Made by a program: the position numbers and the translations under genes. Of a DNA stretch of 41,772 nt, positions 25,074-33,589 are shown one piece after another; positions within the stretch are counted from its first letter, which is position 1, and the number at the start of each line of letters is the position of its first letter. Under the pieces are notes generated by a model. The model was not told the DNA's origin and did no database searches. It saw nothing but the letters and a program-made list of their open reading frames with translations. The DNA is from Mycolicibacterium septicum DSM 44393 (lineage in GTDB: Bacteria; Actinomycetota; Actinomycetes; Mycobacteriales; Mycobacteriaceae), in assembly GCF_000455325.1 (NCBI RefSeq), contig NZ_HG322953.1:528035-569806 (forward strand), given 5' to 3'.

Positions 25074-25229
25074 CTAGAACCAGACTTTTCGCCCACCCAC
25101 CGGACGCCCGACGGCGCCGAGTATCCACAGGATGATCCCGATCACCAGGAGGATGCCACCGATCGTGTAGAGGATCGAGATCCCGGCGAAGTAGCCGATC
25201 AGTAAAAGAACGATGCCGAGCACAATCAT
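25074..25229 (-). CDS. DUF6131 family 51-residue membrane micro-protein
   Basis: A 51-residue frame runs from ATG at 25229 to TAG at 25074-25076. It begins MIVLGIVLLLIGYFAGI, has a second hydrophobic stretch LLVIGIILWILG, then GRPVGGRKVWF at the C-terminus. Two short membrane helices and the GRxVGGRRxWY/F-like ending match the DUF6131 family, common in mycobacteria and of unknown function. AGAGGA lies about ten bases upstream of the ATG. Confidence 0.8.
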   Translation of the reverse strand: MIVLGIVLLLIGYFAGISILYTIGGILLVIGIILWILGAVGRPVGGRKVWF

Positions 25230-25338
25230 GGTCTGTCCGATCCTCTCGAGAGCAACTGAAGTGTTGTCGGCGACAGGAATTGCCAGAACCGTCGATATTC
25301 AAACCTACGGCGCTTCGGCGCCGCTAGCATCCTCGACC

Positions 25339-25920
25339 ATGGCGAATCTGCACCGGCGGACGGTGTTGCTCGGGGCTGGGGCGTTGGTCGGGCTGGCCGG
25401 GGCGACGGGCGTGGGTTCGGGGCAGGCCCATGCCGAGCCGGCTCCCAGCGATGCCGACCTTGCGCTGCTGCGGCGCACTTTCGCATTGGCGCAGGACGCC
25501 CGGCGGAGCGGCAGCGCTCCCTACGGTGCGCTGGTCGCCGATGCAGGCGGCGCTGTGGTCGTCGAGCGCGCCAACACGTCGGCACTCACCGACGGTGACC
25601 CGACCCAGCACGCCGAGCTGATGGCCTCCGCGGAGGCATGGCGGGTGCTGGGCAACGACGGGATGAATCACGCGACGCTGTATGCGAGCACCGAGCCGTG
25701 TGTGATGTGCTCGGGTGCTGCCTACTGGACCGGGATCGGCAGGGTCGTCTACGGCTTGTCGGCACGCCGGCCGTTCGAGTTCACCGGCGACAACCCGAAG
25801 CAAGGCTCGTTCGCACTGCCCTGCCGGGACATCCTTCTGCACGGTCAGCGGGCGATCACGGTGATCGGCCCGCTGCTGGAAGATGAAGCGGCGCAGCCCC
25901 ATGAGGGTTATTGGCGTTAG
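25339..25920 (+). CDS. Tat-exported nucleoside deaminase-fold protein
   Basis: The 193-residue protein starts MANLHRRTVLLGAGA, a twin-arginine signal with a hydrophobic core and probable cleavage after AHA near residue 34. The mature part is a zinc-dependent cytidine/guanine deaminase fold: SAPYGALVAD, HAE (His91, Glu93) and EPCVMC (Cys121, Cys124). Zinc ligands and catalytic glutamate are all present. Relatives of this size are normally cytosolic (guanine deaminase, tRNA adenosine deaminase), so export is unusual. The start at 25339 restores the Tat motif at the N-terminus, and TAGCAT at 25325-25330 lies eight bases before it. The frame extends upstream to 25213 without homology. Confidence 0.82.
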   Translation: MANLHRRTVLLGAGALVGLAGATGVGSGQAHAEPAPSDADLALLRRTFALAQDARRSGSAPYGALVADAGGAVVVERANTSALTDGDPTQHAELMASAEAWRVLGNDGMNHATLYASTEPCVMCSGAAYWTGIGRVVYGLSARRPFEFTGDNPKQGSFALPCRDILLHGQRAITVIGPLLEDEAAQPHEGYWR

Positions 25921-25936
25921 CGCCCGGCTCCCGGCG

Positions 25937-28399
25937 TCACGCAGGGGGCGGCGGAGGTGGTGGCGGCGGCGGTGGCGCCGGCAGGGTTATCGGCGGCAGC
26001 CCGGGGATCTCGATGACGTTGGGCGGTGGGGGTGGCCCCAGCTCGTTGAGCGTTGGTGGCGGCGGCAGTTCGGGTCCGGGCACATATACCGGCGGCGGCG
26101 GTGGCACATACCCGGTGCTGGTGTTGATCGTGATGATCGAGCCGGGAATGGTCCTGCCGCTCGGCGTCGTCCCGATCACCGAACCCTTGGTTGCGTTGCT
26201 GTTGACCGGAGTGGTTCTGTCGGCGACGCGGAAACCGGAGTCCAGCAGGCGTTTACGGGCATCGTCGACCTTCATTCCCGTGACGCTCGGTACCTCGCCG
26301 CCCGGGCCACCGTCGACATAGCGCGGGTCGGTGGGAGGCAGGGCGATGGGACCGAAGTCGTCGGCGACGGGACTCATTGCGGCATACCAGGTCAAGGCCG
26401 GCTCCGTACCGCCGAACAGGGTGCCGTCGCCGCATTTGCGTAACGGGTACGAACACAACCCCGACGGGTTCGAGGAGTCGTCGAAGACGTAGTTTGCGGC
26501 CGCGTACTGGTTGGTGAAGCCGAGGAAGCCCGATGACCGGTGGGCCTCGGTGGTGCCGGTCTTCCCGGACATCGGCAGTTTCCAGCCGACCGAACTCGCT
26601 GCGCCGGTGGCGGTTCCGCTCGAGTGATCCTTGCCCAGCGCGTTGGCCAACGTGTTGGCAAGGCCTTCGGGTACCGCCTGGTCGCAGGGGACGGTCTGCA
26701 CACCCACCTCACGGCCGTTCCGATCGAACATCTTGTCGATCGGGTTCGGTGGGCACCAGGTGCCGCCCGAGGCGAGGGTCGCCCCGACGTTGGCCAACTC
26801 CAGCGCGTTGAGCTCGAACGGGCCGAGGGTGAAAGATCCGATGTTCTGCCGCTTGACGTAATCGGCGATGCTCTCGTTGGAGTCGGGGTTGTAATCGCGG
26901 GCACTGCCGGGTTCGGCATAGGACCGCAACCCCAATCGGACAGCCATGTCCACCGCACGCGGCACCCCGATCTGTGAGATGAGTTTGGCGAACGCGGTAT
27001 TGGGCGATTGCGCCAGGGCGTCGGTGACACTCAGTGGGCTCTTGAAACCGTGCGCGTTGCGCACACACCAGGTTTCCCTCGGGCAACCGGGGGTGTCGCT
27101 GCTGCCCAGGCCCTTGCCCATGAATGTTCCGGGAACGTCGAGCTGAGCGTTGATGCCCATTCCCATGTCGAGGGCGGCGGCCGTGGTGAAGATCTTGAAG
27201 ATCGATCCGGCGCCGTCACCGGCCAACGAAAAGGGTTGCGGTTGCACGGTCTGGTTGGCATCGAGATTGAGTCCGTACGTGCGGCTGTCGCCCATCGCAA
27301 TCACTCGGTGGGTGTCCTTGCCCGGCGTGATCACACTCATCACGCTGGCGACTCCGGGGGCGTTGGGGTCCGCGTACTTCTCGATGGCCGCCATGACACT
27401 GTCCTGCACCTTGGGATTGAGCGTCGTGCGGATCAAATACCCGTTGCGCGCGACGTCCTGCATGGTCAGGCCTGCGCGCGCGAGGTAATTCAGGACGTAT
27501 TCGCAGAAGAAGGCGCGGTCGCCCGCGGCGATGCAGCCCTGCGGAAGCGGGTCGGCCTGGGGGAGCACTCCCAGCGGTGCCGCCTTCGCGGCGCGCAGCT
27601 CCTCGGCCCGGTCCGGCAGATAGTCGATCAGGGTGTCGAGCACGAGGTTGCGCCGGGCGAGGGCACCGTCCGGGTTGGTGTAGGGGTTAAGTGCGCTGGT
27701 GGACCGCACCACGCCGGCCAACAGCGCGGCCTGCGGCCACGTGAGGTCCACAGCGTCGACACCGAAGTAGGTACGCGCCGCGTCCTGAACCCCGTACGCG
27801 CCGTTGCCGAACGACACGAGGTTCAGATACCGAGCCAAGATCTCCCCCTTCGGGAGTGTCTTGTCCATCGCGAGTGCTATCCGGATCTCCCGCAGCTTGC
27901 GTGCGGGACTGACCTCGACCGCCGCGCGCCGCTCGGCATCGGTCTTCGCCTTGACCAGGAGGTTGTAGTTCTTGACGTACTGCTGCTCGAGGGTCGACCC
28001 GCCGCGCACGTCGTCGATGCCCCGCATGTAGCCGAAGAGCCCGTTCAGCGTTCCCTGGACGTCGACGCCGTTGTGCTCGGCGAAGCGCTTGTCTTCGACC
28101 GACACGATCGCCAGCTTCATGGTGTCGGCAATCCGGTCGATGGGCACCACCCACCGACGCTGCTCGTACAGCCATGCGATGGGTTGGCCCGAGGCGTCGA
28201 CCATGGTGGTGACGATCGGTGCGTCCCCTTTGAGGACCTCCGCGGAATCCTGTGCCACCGTGTCGGATAGCCGCGCCGTCATGATCCCGACACCGCCGAC
28301 GACGGGGAACATCAACACCGCCGCGAGCAATCCGGCCAGCACACAATGCATGGCCAGGTTGGCAACCGTAGACCGCGACCGCGGAGACGGGCCGGACAT
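25937..28399 (-). CDS. ponA3: Class A penicillin-binding protein with PASTA domain (PonA2/PonA3-like)
   Basis: From the ATG at 28399 the protein has 820 residues: a short cytoplasmic N-terminus, one membrane helix (about 13-40), a glycosyltransferase domain (EDKRFAEH with Glu102, GGSTLEQQ at 133-140, RKLRE at 167-171) and a transpeptidase domain (SIFK near 399, SPN near 463, KTGTT near 611). A PASTA domain (about 690-755) and a Pro-rich tail follow. It polymerises and cross-links peptidoglycan. The symbol rests on my recollection that fast growers carry a PonA2 paralogue, ponA3, in such a location; PonA2 itself is the alternative. It ends 16 bases from the convergent deaminase gene. AGAGGG before the start can serve as Shine-Dalgarno. 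Confidence 0.88.
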   Translation of the reverse strand: MSGPSPRSRSTVANLAMHCVLAGLLAAVLMFPVVGGVGIMTARLSDTVAQDSAEVLKGDAPIVTTMVDASGQPIAWLYEQRRWVVPIDRIADTMKLAIVSVEDKRFAEHNGVDVQGTLNGLFGYMRGIDDVRGGSTLEQQYVKNYNLLVKAKTDAERRAAVEVSPARKLREIRIALAMDKTLPKGEILARYLNLVSFGNGAYGVQDAARTYFGVDAVDLTWPQAALLAGVVRSTSALNPYTNPDGALARRNLVLDTLIDYLPDRAEELRAAKAAPLGVLPQADPLPQGCIAAGDRAFFCEYVLNYLARAGLTMQDVARNGYLIRTTLNPKVQDSVMAAIEKYADPNAPGVASVMSVITPGKDTHRVIAMGDSRTYGLNLDANQTVQPQPFSLAGDGAGSIFKIFTTAAALDMGMGINAQLDVPGTFMGKGLGSSDTPGCPRETWCVRNAHGFKSPLSVTDALAQSPNTAFAKLISQIGVPRAVDMAVRLGLRSYAEPGSARDYNPDSNESIADYVKRQNIGSFTLGPFELNALELANVGATLASGGTWCPPNPIDKMFDRNGREVGVQTVPCDQAVPEGLANTLANALGKDHSSGTATGAASSVGWKLPMSGKTGTTEAHRSSGFLGFTNQYAAANYVFDDSSNPSGLCSYPLRKCGDGTLFGGTEPALTWYAAMSPVADDFGPIALPPTDPRYVDGGPGGEVPSVTGMKVDDARKRLLDSGFRVADRTTPVNSNATKGSVIGTTPSGRTIPGSIITINTSTGYVPPPPPVYVPGPELPPPPTLNELGPPPPPNVIEIPGLPPITLPAPPPPPPPPPPPA

Positions 28400-28547
28400 G
28401 CCCTCTAGCGTAGGGCGATCAACCGTGGTCGATGTATAGATCGCACGCAACACGTTGGCTACGTTGTGATTTCAGAACGCCCGACGGGCGAATCTGATGG
28501 GCTGTCGGCGGCCGGCATCCACCGCTATCGGTGTCGCGGTAATCTGC

Positions 28548-28562
28548 CGCGCAACTGGCGCG
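28548..28562 (-). terminator. Weak hairpin downstream of the lipoprotein gene
   Basis: CGCGC (28548-28552), loop AACTG and GCGCG (28558-28562) lie 11 bases past the stop of the minus-strand lipoprotein gene. The stem is short and no T-tract follows. A second small hairpin, CGCCC/GGGCG, lies at 28478-28490. The rest of the gap up to ponA3 shows nothing else. Confidence 0.25.
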
Positions 28563-28573
28563 AGAGTGCGTCG

Positions 28574-29068
28574 CTAACGATCGCTGCGACTGCAGTTGGG
28601 ATTCGCCGGCTTCGCGGGCCAGGTGCACACGTCGATGTAGGTGCTGTTGGCATATCCGCCGCCGTCGAAGACGCCGTAGGCGTCACCGTGCGTGCCGGTG
28701 TAGGTCGCCCCGCCGCCTCCGCCACCGCTGGAGGAGATGATGGTGGTGAGCGCCCAGCCCTTGCCCTGCAGCGCGTTCTTGTACGCGGTCATCACGGCGT
28801 CCGGAGCGCCGTTGACCTGGTAGTGCAGGTGGATGCCGCCGTCGGCGATGTCGTCGGGACCTTTGGTCTGCTGGACGTCGGCCGGTGTCGGCAACAGAGA
28901 CGTCAGTGATTCACCGCCCGCGGCCGCGCTGGTGGTGACAGTGGTGGCCGGAGGCGCTGTCGTGGTCGTGGCTGCGGCCTTCTCGGTCACCGGGCTGCAC
29001 GCCGTGGCGGCCAGGCCGATCGCGATCGCCCCGAAGAGGCAGGTTGTGGTGCGCTTCGTCATGGACAT
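28574..29068 (-). CDS. Small putative lipoprotein of unknown function
   Basis: The 164-residue protein starts MSMTKRTTTCLF with a lipoprotein signal ending AATAC (Cys24), then a Thr/Ala-rich linker. The globular part contains DIADGGIHLHYQVNGAPDAVMTAYKNALQGKGW-like helices and a Gly-rich loop, ending in a Cys-containing tail (VCTWP, NCSRSDR). The pattern of a displacement term per residue pair plus 'ALQGKGW' is common in actinobacterial secreted proteins, but I cannot name the family. AGGAACGGGG precedes the ATG at 29068. It points away from the adjacent phosphatase gene. Confidence 0.72.
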   Translation of the reverse strand: MSMTKRTTTCLFGAIAIGLAATACSPVTEKAAATTTTAPPATTVTTSAAAGGESLTSLLPTPADVQQTKGPDDIADGGIHLHYQVNGAPDAVMTAYKNALQGKGWALTTIISSSGGGGGGATYTGTHGDAYGVFDGGGYANSTYIDVCTWPAKPANPNCSRSDR

Positions 29069-29316
29069 CCCCGTTCCTGTTTGCCGCACGGTATCAACGC
29101 GGGCAAAGGTGGTTGGACGATATTGACGCGACCAATTGCCAGGTAGTTCCCATGGCAAATACGTGTCGCGGCTGTTGTGGCAACTGTCGGTCCCGATAGC
29201 CCGGCTATCTGTTTGATTGCCGTTACCCGGGTGTCGACTGTCGGGCAAACATCGGTTCACATGCAGCTTCAACCATGTTTGGGCTTGACGGAGATGACGA
29301 GGATACGGAGACATGG

Positions 29317-30816
29317 ATGACTCGCAGGCGGTACGTGGTGGCGGCGTTGGTGTGTACGGCAGCCCTGGCTGCGGCCTGCGGTGGAGGCAAGAACGACGAC
29401 GCGTCGTTGCCGCTGCTCGACCCCGCCGCCAAGGGCACGTTGTCCGAGCGCGGCGGTGCAACCCGCGCCGGCGATGATCGCGCCGCACTGATCGCCGACT
29501 CCATCAAGAACTCCGGCGCGAAGAACGTCATCCTGCTGATCGGCGATGGCATGGGTGATTCGGAGATCACCGTGGCCCGCAACTACGCGCACGGCGCCGG
29601 CGGCGCCTTCCCGGGGCTGGACGCGTTCCCGCTGACGGGGCAGTACACCCATTACTCCTTGGACAAGAGCGGCAAGCCGACGTACGTCACCGACTCGGCG
29701 GCCGGCGGATCGGCCTGGGCCACCGGCACCAAGACCTACAACGGTGCGATCGCGGTGGACATCCACGGCAAGGATCAGAAGACGCTGCTGCAGTTGGCCA
29801 AGGAGGCAGACAAGGCCACCGGCGACATCACCACCTCCGAGATCCAAGACGCCACCCCGGCAGTTCAGCTCGCCCACGTCACCGAACGGGACTGCTACGG
29901 ACCTGACGAGACGACCAAGGACTGCCCGTCCAACGCCCTGGAGAAGGGCGGTAACGGCTCGATCACCGAGCAGCTGCTGGCAACGCGCGCGGACGTGGTG
30001 ATGGGCGGTGGCGCCGAGACCTTCGCGCAGGTCGCCAAAGCCGGTGATTACCAAGGCAAGACGCTGGAAGTTCAGGCCAAGGAGCGCGGCTTCACCATCG
30101 TGCGCAACGCCGACGAACTCGACAAGGCGGACAAGGCCGACCAGGACGCGCCGTTGCTCGGCCTGTTCGCCGATGGCAACATGCCGACCCGTTGGAGCGG
30201 ACCGGTCGCCGGCAAGGGCGGCTATCTGGAACCGGCTGCCGAGTGCAAGGACAACCCGGACCGCGGTGCCTCGGTGCCCACGCTGGCCGCCATGACCAAG
30301 AAGTCCATCGATCTGCTCAAGGGAGACGGGGACGGCTTCTTCCTGCAGGTCGAGGGCGCCTCGATCGACAAGCAGGACCATGCCGCCAACCCGTGTGGGC
30401 AGATCGGCGAGACCGTCGATCTCGACGAGGCCGCCAAGGTGGCCCTCGATTTCGCCGAGGAGAACAAGGACACCCTGGTCATCGTCACCGCTGACCATGC
30501 GCACAGCAGCCAGATCGTGGAATCCATGAGCGTCGAGGATGTCCATGACGCCGCCACCGAGGCCAAACTGCCCTTCGAGGTCACCCGCGGCGCCATCTAC
30601 CCGGGTCTGACGCGGGTCCTGCGCACCAAGGACGGCCAGAACCTGACCGTCTCCTACGGCACCTCGGACAACCTCGATGCGATGGACCAGGGTCACACCG
30701 GATCCCAGCTGCGCATCGCTGCCTACGGTCCCGGCGCAGCCAACATCGTCGGTCTCAGTGATCAGACCGACCTGTTCTTCACGATGGTCCGCGCGTTGGG
30801 CCTGAAGGAGAACTGA
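29317..30816 (+). CDS. phoA: Alkaline phosphatase lipoprotein
   Basis: From the ATG at 29317 the protein has 499 residues. The signal ends in ALAAAC, a lipobox, so the enzyme is anchored on the outer face of the membrane. The PhoA active site is visible: LIGDGMGDSE (metal Asp), TDSAAGG with nucleophile Ser127, EGASIDKQDHAAN (Glu, Asp, His ligands), TADHAHS and a C-terminal GHTGSQ. It releases phosphate from phosphomonoesters during phosphate shortage. A lipoprotein PhoA is known in M. smegmatis. GGAG six to seven bases upstream supports the start. The 248-base gap upstream is shared with the divergent lipoprotein gene. Confidence 0.9.
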   Translation: MTRRRYVVAALVCTAALAAACGGGKNDDASLPLLDPAAKGTLSERGGATRAGDDRAALIADSIKNSGAKNVILLIGDGMGDSEITVARNYAHGAGGAFPGLDAFPLTGQYTHYSLDKSGKPTYVTDSAAGGSAWATGTKTYNGAIAVDIHGKDQKTLLQLAKEADKATGDITTSEIQDATPAVQLAHVTERDCYGPDETTKDCPSNALEKGGNGSITEQLLATRADVVMGGGAETFAQVAKAGDYQGKTLEVQAKERGFTIVRNADELDKADKADQDAPLLGLFADGNMPTRWSGPVAGKGGYLEPAAECKDNPDRGASVPTLAAMTKKSIDLLKGDGDGFFLQVEGASIDKQDHAANPCGQIGETVDLDEAAKVALDFAEENKDTLVIVTADHAHSSQIVESMSVEDVHDAATEAKLPFEVTRGAIYPGLTRVLRTKDGQNLTVSYGTSDNLDAMDQGHTGSQLRIAAYGPGAANIVGLSDQTDLFFTMVRALGLKEN

Positions 30817-30830
30817 CCTCCTGCGAGCGC

Positions 30831-30853
30831 GGCAGCGTCTCACAGCCGCTGTC
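30831..30853 (+). terminator. Possible hairpin terminator after phoA
   Basis: GGCAGCG (30831-30837) can pair with CGCTGTC (30847-30853), including one G-T pair, around a nine-base loop. It lies 15 bases after the phosphatase stop codon. No T-tract follows; the assignment rests on position only. Confidence 0.3.
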
Positions 30854-30945
30854 TGGCAAAGACAAAGGCACGCCATAGGGTGCGATTTGTGACGGTGTCG
30901 TGCCCCAAATGTGACCGTTGCAGACCAGTGTTTCCAAAGTGACTC

Positions 30946-30964
30946 AAGTGCAACAAATGCACTT
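30946..30964. promoter_or_regulatory. 19-bp palindrome upstream of the small secreted protein
   Basis: AAGTGCA (30946-30952), spacer ACAAA and TGCACTT (30958-30964) form a perfect inverted repeat, 22 bases before the ATG at 30987. It could be an operator or a hairpin in the leader. The preceding 100 bases also hold three GTGAC words at 30889, 30911 and 30939. Confidence 0.4.
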
Positions 30965-30986
30965 CACGTCAGATCGGGGAAACCAG

Positions 30987-31331
30987 ATGTCTGCATACAG
31001 CACCTTTGGCCGACGACTCGGGTATGCGGCGTTGATCCTCGCGGGTCCGTTGGCGGTCCTGGCGGTGAGCAATGCGTCCGCGGCAGCCGCACCGCGGACG
31101 CCGCTCGCCACCGACGAGCAGGCGCCCGCGGTGCCGTTCGACCCCGGCGCGTTGGTCAACGCCATCGATGACTACGCATCGCTGTTGTCGATACTGACCG
31201 GCGGTCACAAGGCTCAACCCGGTCTCGGCGCCCCGGTCGGTACCGTCCGACAACCGGCCGGCATCGTGCAACAACCGGCCGGCGCCTACCCGATGATCCC
31301 CGGGGTACCGATGTTGCCAGGGGAGCCGTGA
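30987..31331 (+). CDS. Small secreted protein, Pro-rich C-terminus
   Basis: From the ATG at 30987, with GGGGAA seven bases upstream, the protein has 114 residues. It starts MSAYSTFGRRLGYAALIL with a signal peptide probably cleaved after ASA near residue 34-36. The mature chain is short: a segment VPFDPGALVNAIDDYASLLSIL-like helix, then a low-complexity tail with two QPAG words and several Pro-Gly turns. No family was recognised. Longer starts upstream would place the palindrome at 30946 inside the gene and lack a ribosome-binding site. Confidence 0.6.
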   Translation: MSAYSTFGRRLGYAALILAGPLAVLAVSNASAAAAPRTPLATDEQAPAVPFDPGALVNAIDDYASLLSILTGGHKAQPGLGAPVGTVRQPAGIVQQPAGAYPMIPGVPMLPGEP

Positions 31332-31405
31332 ACCCGATGCCCCCACGCACCGTGTATCCGATACCAAGCCGACAACGGTCAACCAGAGGAACGGAGTGAG
31401 CCGCC

Positions 31406-31546
31406 GTGTACATCAGCCGAACAGTTGACGCGCGCACCGCGCGGATCGCCCTCTCGCTGATCCGTTGCCCCATCAAGAGCCGGCGGTATCCCGCCAAGCA
31501 GGAGCGCTTGGTCACCCCGCAGGAAGCGGCGCTGCTCGCGCGGTAG
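31406..31546 (+). CDS. Possible 46-residue basic small protein
   Basis: A GTG at 31406 opens a 46-residue frame ending at TAG 31544-31546. A strong purine-rich site, GAGGAACGGAG, ends nine bases upstream. The peptide starts MYISRTVDARTARIALSLIR and is basic (many Arg/Lys), with one Cys and no membrane helix. It lies 74 bases after the secreted-protein gene and 92 before the SDR gene. No family was recognised. The good ribosome-binding site is the main support. Confidence 0.4.
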   Translation: MYISRTVDARTARIALSLIRCPIKSRRYPAKQERLVTPQEAALLAR

Positions 31547-31601
31547 CCACCGGCGAACCGGTGAGGCCATCCCGCTCCATGGTCAGGCCGGTAGTGCACC
31601 A

Positions 31602-31639
31602 TTGCCGCCAAAACATTAAACGTGTAATTTTCTGGCTCG
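31602..31639 (+). promoter_or_regulatory. Predicted leaderless sigmaA-type promoter of the SDR operon
   Basis: TTGCCG (31602-31607), a 17-base spacer and TAATTT (31625-31630) precede the GTG at 31639 by eight bases. The spacer region is AT-rich (AAAACATTAAACG), unusual for this genome. No Shine-Dalgarno precedes the GTG. Confidence 0.5.
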
Positions 31640-32496
31640 TGGCAGCACTCGAAGGCAAAGTCGCCATCGTCACCGGAACCAGCCGCGGTGTGGGCGTCGG
31701 CATCGCGCATGAACTGCTTCGCGCCGGGGCGACCGTCGTGGGGTGCTCACGGTCGGCACTGCCGGAAATTCCGGGGATCGAGGATGCCTGGCGGGATCGG
31801 TCTGCCCAGTTGGTCTGCGACCAAGGCGATTACCGCGCGATCGATACCTTCGTGCAGCAGGTGACCGACACCTACGGCCGGATCGACATCCTGATCAACA
31901 ACGCCGGCGGCACCGTTCCCTCCCCGCACGCCGAGGATGTCCCGGCCCTGGTGTCGCGGATTCAGGGTGCCCCGTCCTCCGATGACGACTTCGAGCGCAC
32001 CGCGCTGTTCCACGCGTTCGCCGTTCAGATGAACCTCATCAGTCCGATGTGGTTCGCCGTGAGGGTGTTTCGCCAGATGAAGACCCAGGACGGCACCGGG
32101 TGCATCGTCAACATCTCCAGCGGTGCGGGACACCCGGCCGGATCGCCGACCTTGGTGTCGTACGGCGCGGCCAAATCCGGCCTCAACCAGCTGACCCGCT
32201 CCCTGGCCGAGGAGTGGGGCCCCACGGCACGGGTGAACTGCGTTGCGCTCGGGCCGACGATCACTGAGAACTTCCGCTCCTTCGTACTGCCCAAAGACGA
32301 TCCGACGGGAACGAAGTACTTCGACGCCGTCCCCATGAAGCGCGGCGGCGAACCGGCCGAGGTCGGCCGGACCTGTGTCTTCCTCGCCTCCGGCGCAGCC
32401 GATTTCATCAACGGCACCACCATAGAGATCGACGGCGGCATGCTCCCCGGGGTTCTCTACGAGGCCGGTCTCAAGACCATCACCGACCTGCTCTGA
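31639..32496 (+). CDS. Short-chain dehydrogenase/reductase
   Basis: The 285-residue classical SDR has TGTSRGVGVG (cofactor loop, residues about 11-20), NNAGG, the catalytic serine in NISSG and YGAAK (YxxxK), and a C-terminal FINGTTIEIDGGM. It oxidises or reduces an alcohol/ketone with NAD(P); the substrate is unknown. The GTG start fits the SDR N-terminus (MAALEGKVAIVTG) and the promoter immediately upstream; the frame continues upstream to 31465 but without homology. It is first in a three-gene operon with a DapB-fold dehydrogenase and a TetR regulator. Confidence 0.87.
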   Translation: MAALEGKVAIVTGTSRGVGVGIAHELLRAGATVVGCSRSALPEIPGIEDAWRDRSAQLVCDQGDYRAIDTFVQQVTDTYGRIDILINNAGGTVPSPHAEDVPALVSRIQGAPSSDDDFERTALFHAFAVQMNLISPMWFAVRVFRQMKTQDGTGCIVNISSGAGHPAGSPTLVSYGAAKSGLNQLTRSLAEEWGPTARVNCVALGPTITENFRSFVLPKDDPTGTKYFDAVPMKRGGEPAEVGRTCVFLASGAADFINGTTIEIDGGMLPGVLYEAGLKTITDLL

Positions 32497-32505
32497 GGAG
32501 ATCCC

Positions 32506-33579
32506 TTGTCCCGTCGCGTCATCCAGTTCTCCACTGGCAACGTGGGTCGGCACGCGCTGCGCAGCCTCATCGAACGCCCCGATCTCGAGCTCGTCGGAGT
32601 GCATGCGTCCGGTGCCGGAAAGATCGGGCGCGACGCGGCAGAACTGTGCGGCATCGACGGAGCGACCGGGGTGATCGCCACGGACGACATCGACCGATTG
32701 GTCAGCCTGAGCGCGGACTGTGTCGTCTATACGTCACAAGCCGAAACCCGCCCTGCCGAGGCGCTTTCCGACATCACCCGGTTTCTGCGGGCCGGCACGA
32801 ACGTCGTCGGGACCTCCTTCGTCTGGATGGTCGCACCCGATCAGGCCGGGGAATGGTTGAGCGGACCGCTGCGGGAAGCCTGTGCCGCGGGGAAATCGAC
32901 CCTGTACATCAACGGGATCGATCCGGGTTTCTCCGGGGACACGCTCGTCTACACCGCCCTGAGCCTGGCGGCGCGCGCCACTGCCATCACGGTGCAGGAG
33001 GTCTTCGACTACGGTTCCTACGACGACGCCGAATTCACCGGTGCCAGTTTTGGTTTCGGAGAACCTGCTGACCACAGCCCGGTGATGTCCCTGCCGGGCG
33101 TGCTTGCCTCCATGTGGGGCGCGCAGGTTCGCGCCCTGGCCGACGACCTGGGTGTGACGCTCGACGAGGTCCGTGAGCGCTGGGAGCCCTGGGTCACCTC
33201 TGAGCCCATCGAGTGCACCATGATGAATGTCGACCCAGGGCAGGTGGCAGCGGTCCGGTTCGGCGTCGAGGGGATGCGCGACGGCGCAGCGGTCATCACG
33301 ATGGAGCACGTCAACCGATTGACCGAGGCGGCGGCGCCGGAATGGCCGTACCCGCCCGACGGCCACCCCGGTGTGCATCGCGTCGTCATCGAGGGCAGTC
33401 CCGGCGTCGAGATCAACACCCACGTCGGCGGGCCGGGCGTCGACCACAATGAGGGTGGCGTGATCGCCACTGCGGCGCGCGCCATCAACGCGATCGACAC
33501 GGTGTGCACCGCGCCGAGCGGCATCCTCGCCGCGCACGACCTGCGCCCGCTGGATCACCTCCGCGGGGTGATGTGGTGA
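32506..33579 (+). CDS. DapB-fold NAD(P)-dependent dehydrogenase (amine-dehydrogenase-like family)
   Basis: The 357-residue protein has a Rossmann N-terminus (RRVIQFSTGNVGRHALR) and the family features VVYTSQAETRP, NVVGTSFVW and INGIDPGFSGDTLV. This is the dihydrodipicolinate-reductase-like family that includes 2,4-diaminopentanoate dehydrogenase; mycobacteria hold many copies whose substrates are unknown. It is not the lysine-pathway DapB. The TTG start at 32506 is supported by GAGGAG about five bases upstream. It lies nine bases after the SDR gene and ten before the TetR gene. Confidence 0.75.
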   Translation: MSRRVIQFSTGNVGRHALRSLIERPDLELVGVHASGAGKIGRDAAELCGIDGATGVIATDDIDRLVSLSADCVVYTSQAETRPAEALSDITRFLRAGTNVVGTSFVWMVAPDQAGEWLSGPLREACAAGKSTLYINGIDPGFSGDTLVYTALSLAARATAITVQEVFDYGSYDDAEFTGASFGFGEPADHSPVMSLPGVLASMWGAQVRALADDLGVTLDEVRERWEPWVTSEPIECTMMNVDPGQVAAVRFGVEGMRDGAAVITMEHVNRLTEAAAPEWPYPPDGHPGVHRVVIEGSPGVEINTHVGGPGVDHNEGGVIATAARAINAIDTVCTAPSGILAAHDLRPLDHLRGVMW

Positions 33580-33589
33580 CATCGCGACC

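Noticed and set aside
29254..29273. Two TTCA words upstream of phoA as a Pho-type regulator box
   Set aside because: They are 12 bases apart rather than the 11 expected for such direct repeats, and neighbouring bases do not match well.
29269..30876. 535-residue open frame antisense to phoA
   Set aside because: Shadow frame: the plus strand encodes a complete alkaline phosphatase with all catalytic motifs.
30889..30943. Three GTGAC words as a CRP-type site
   Set aside because: None has the matching inverted half at the required spacing.
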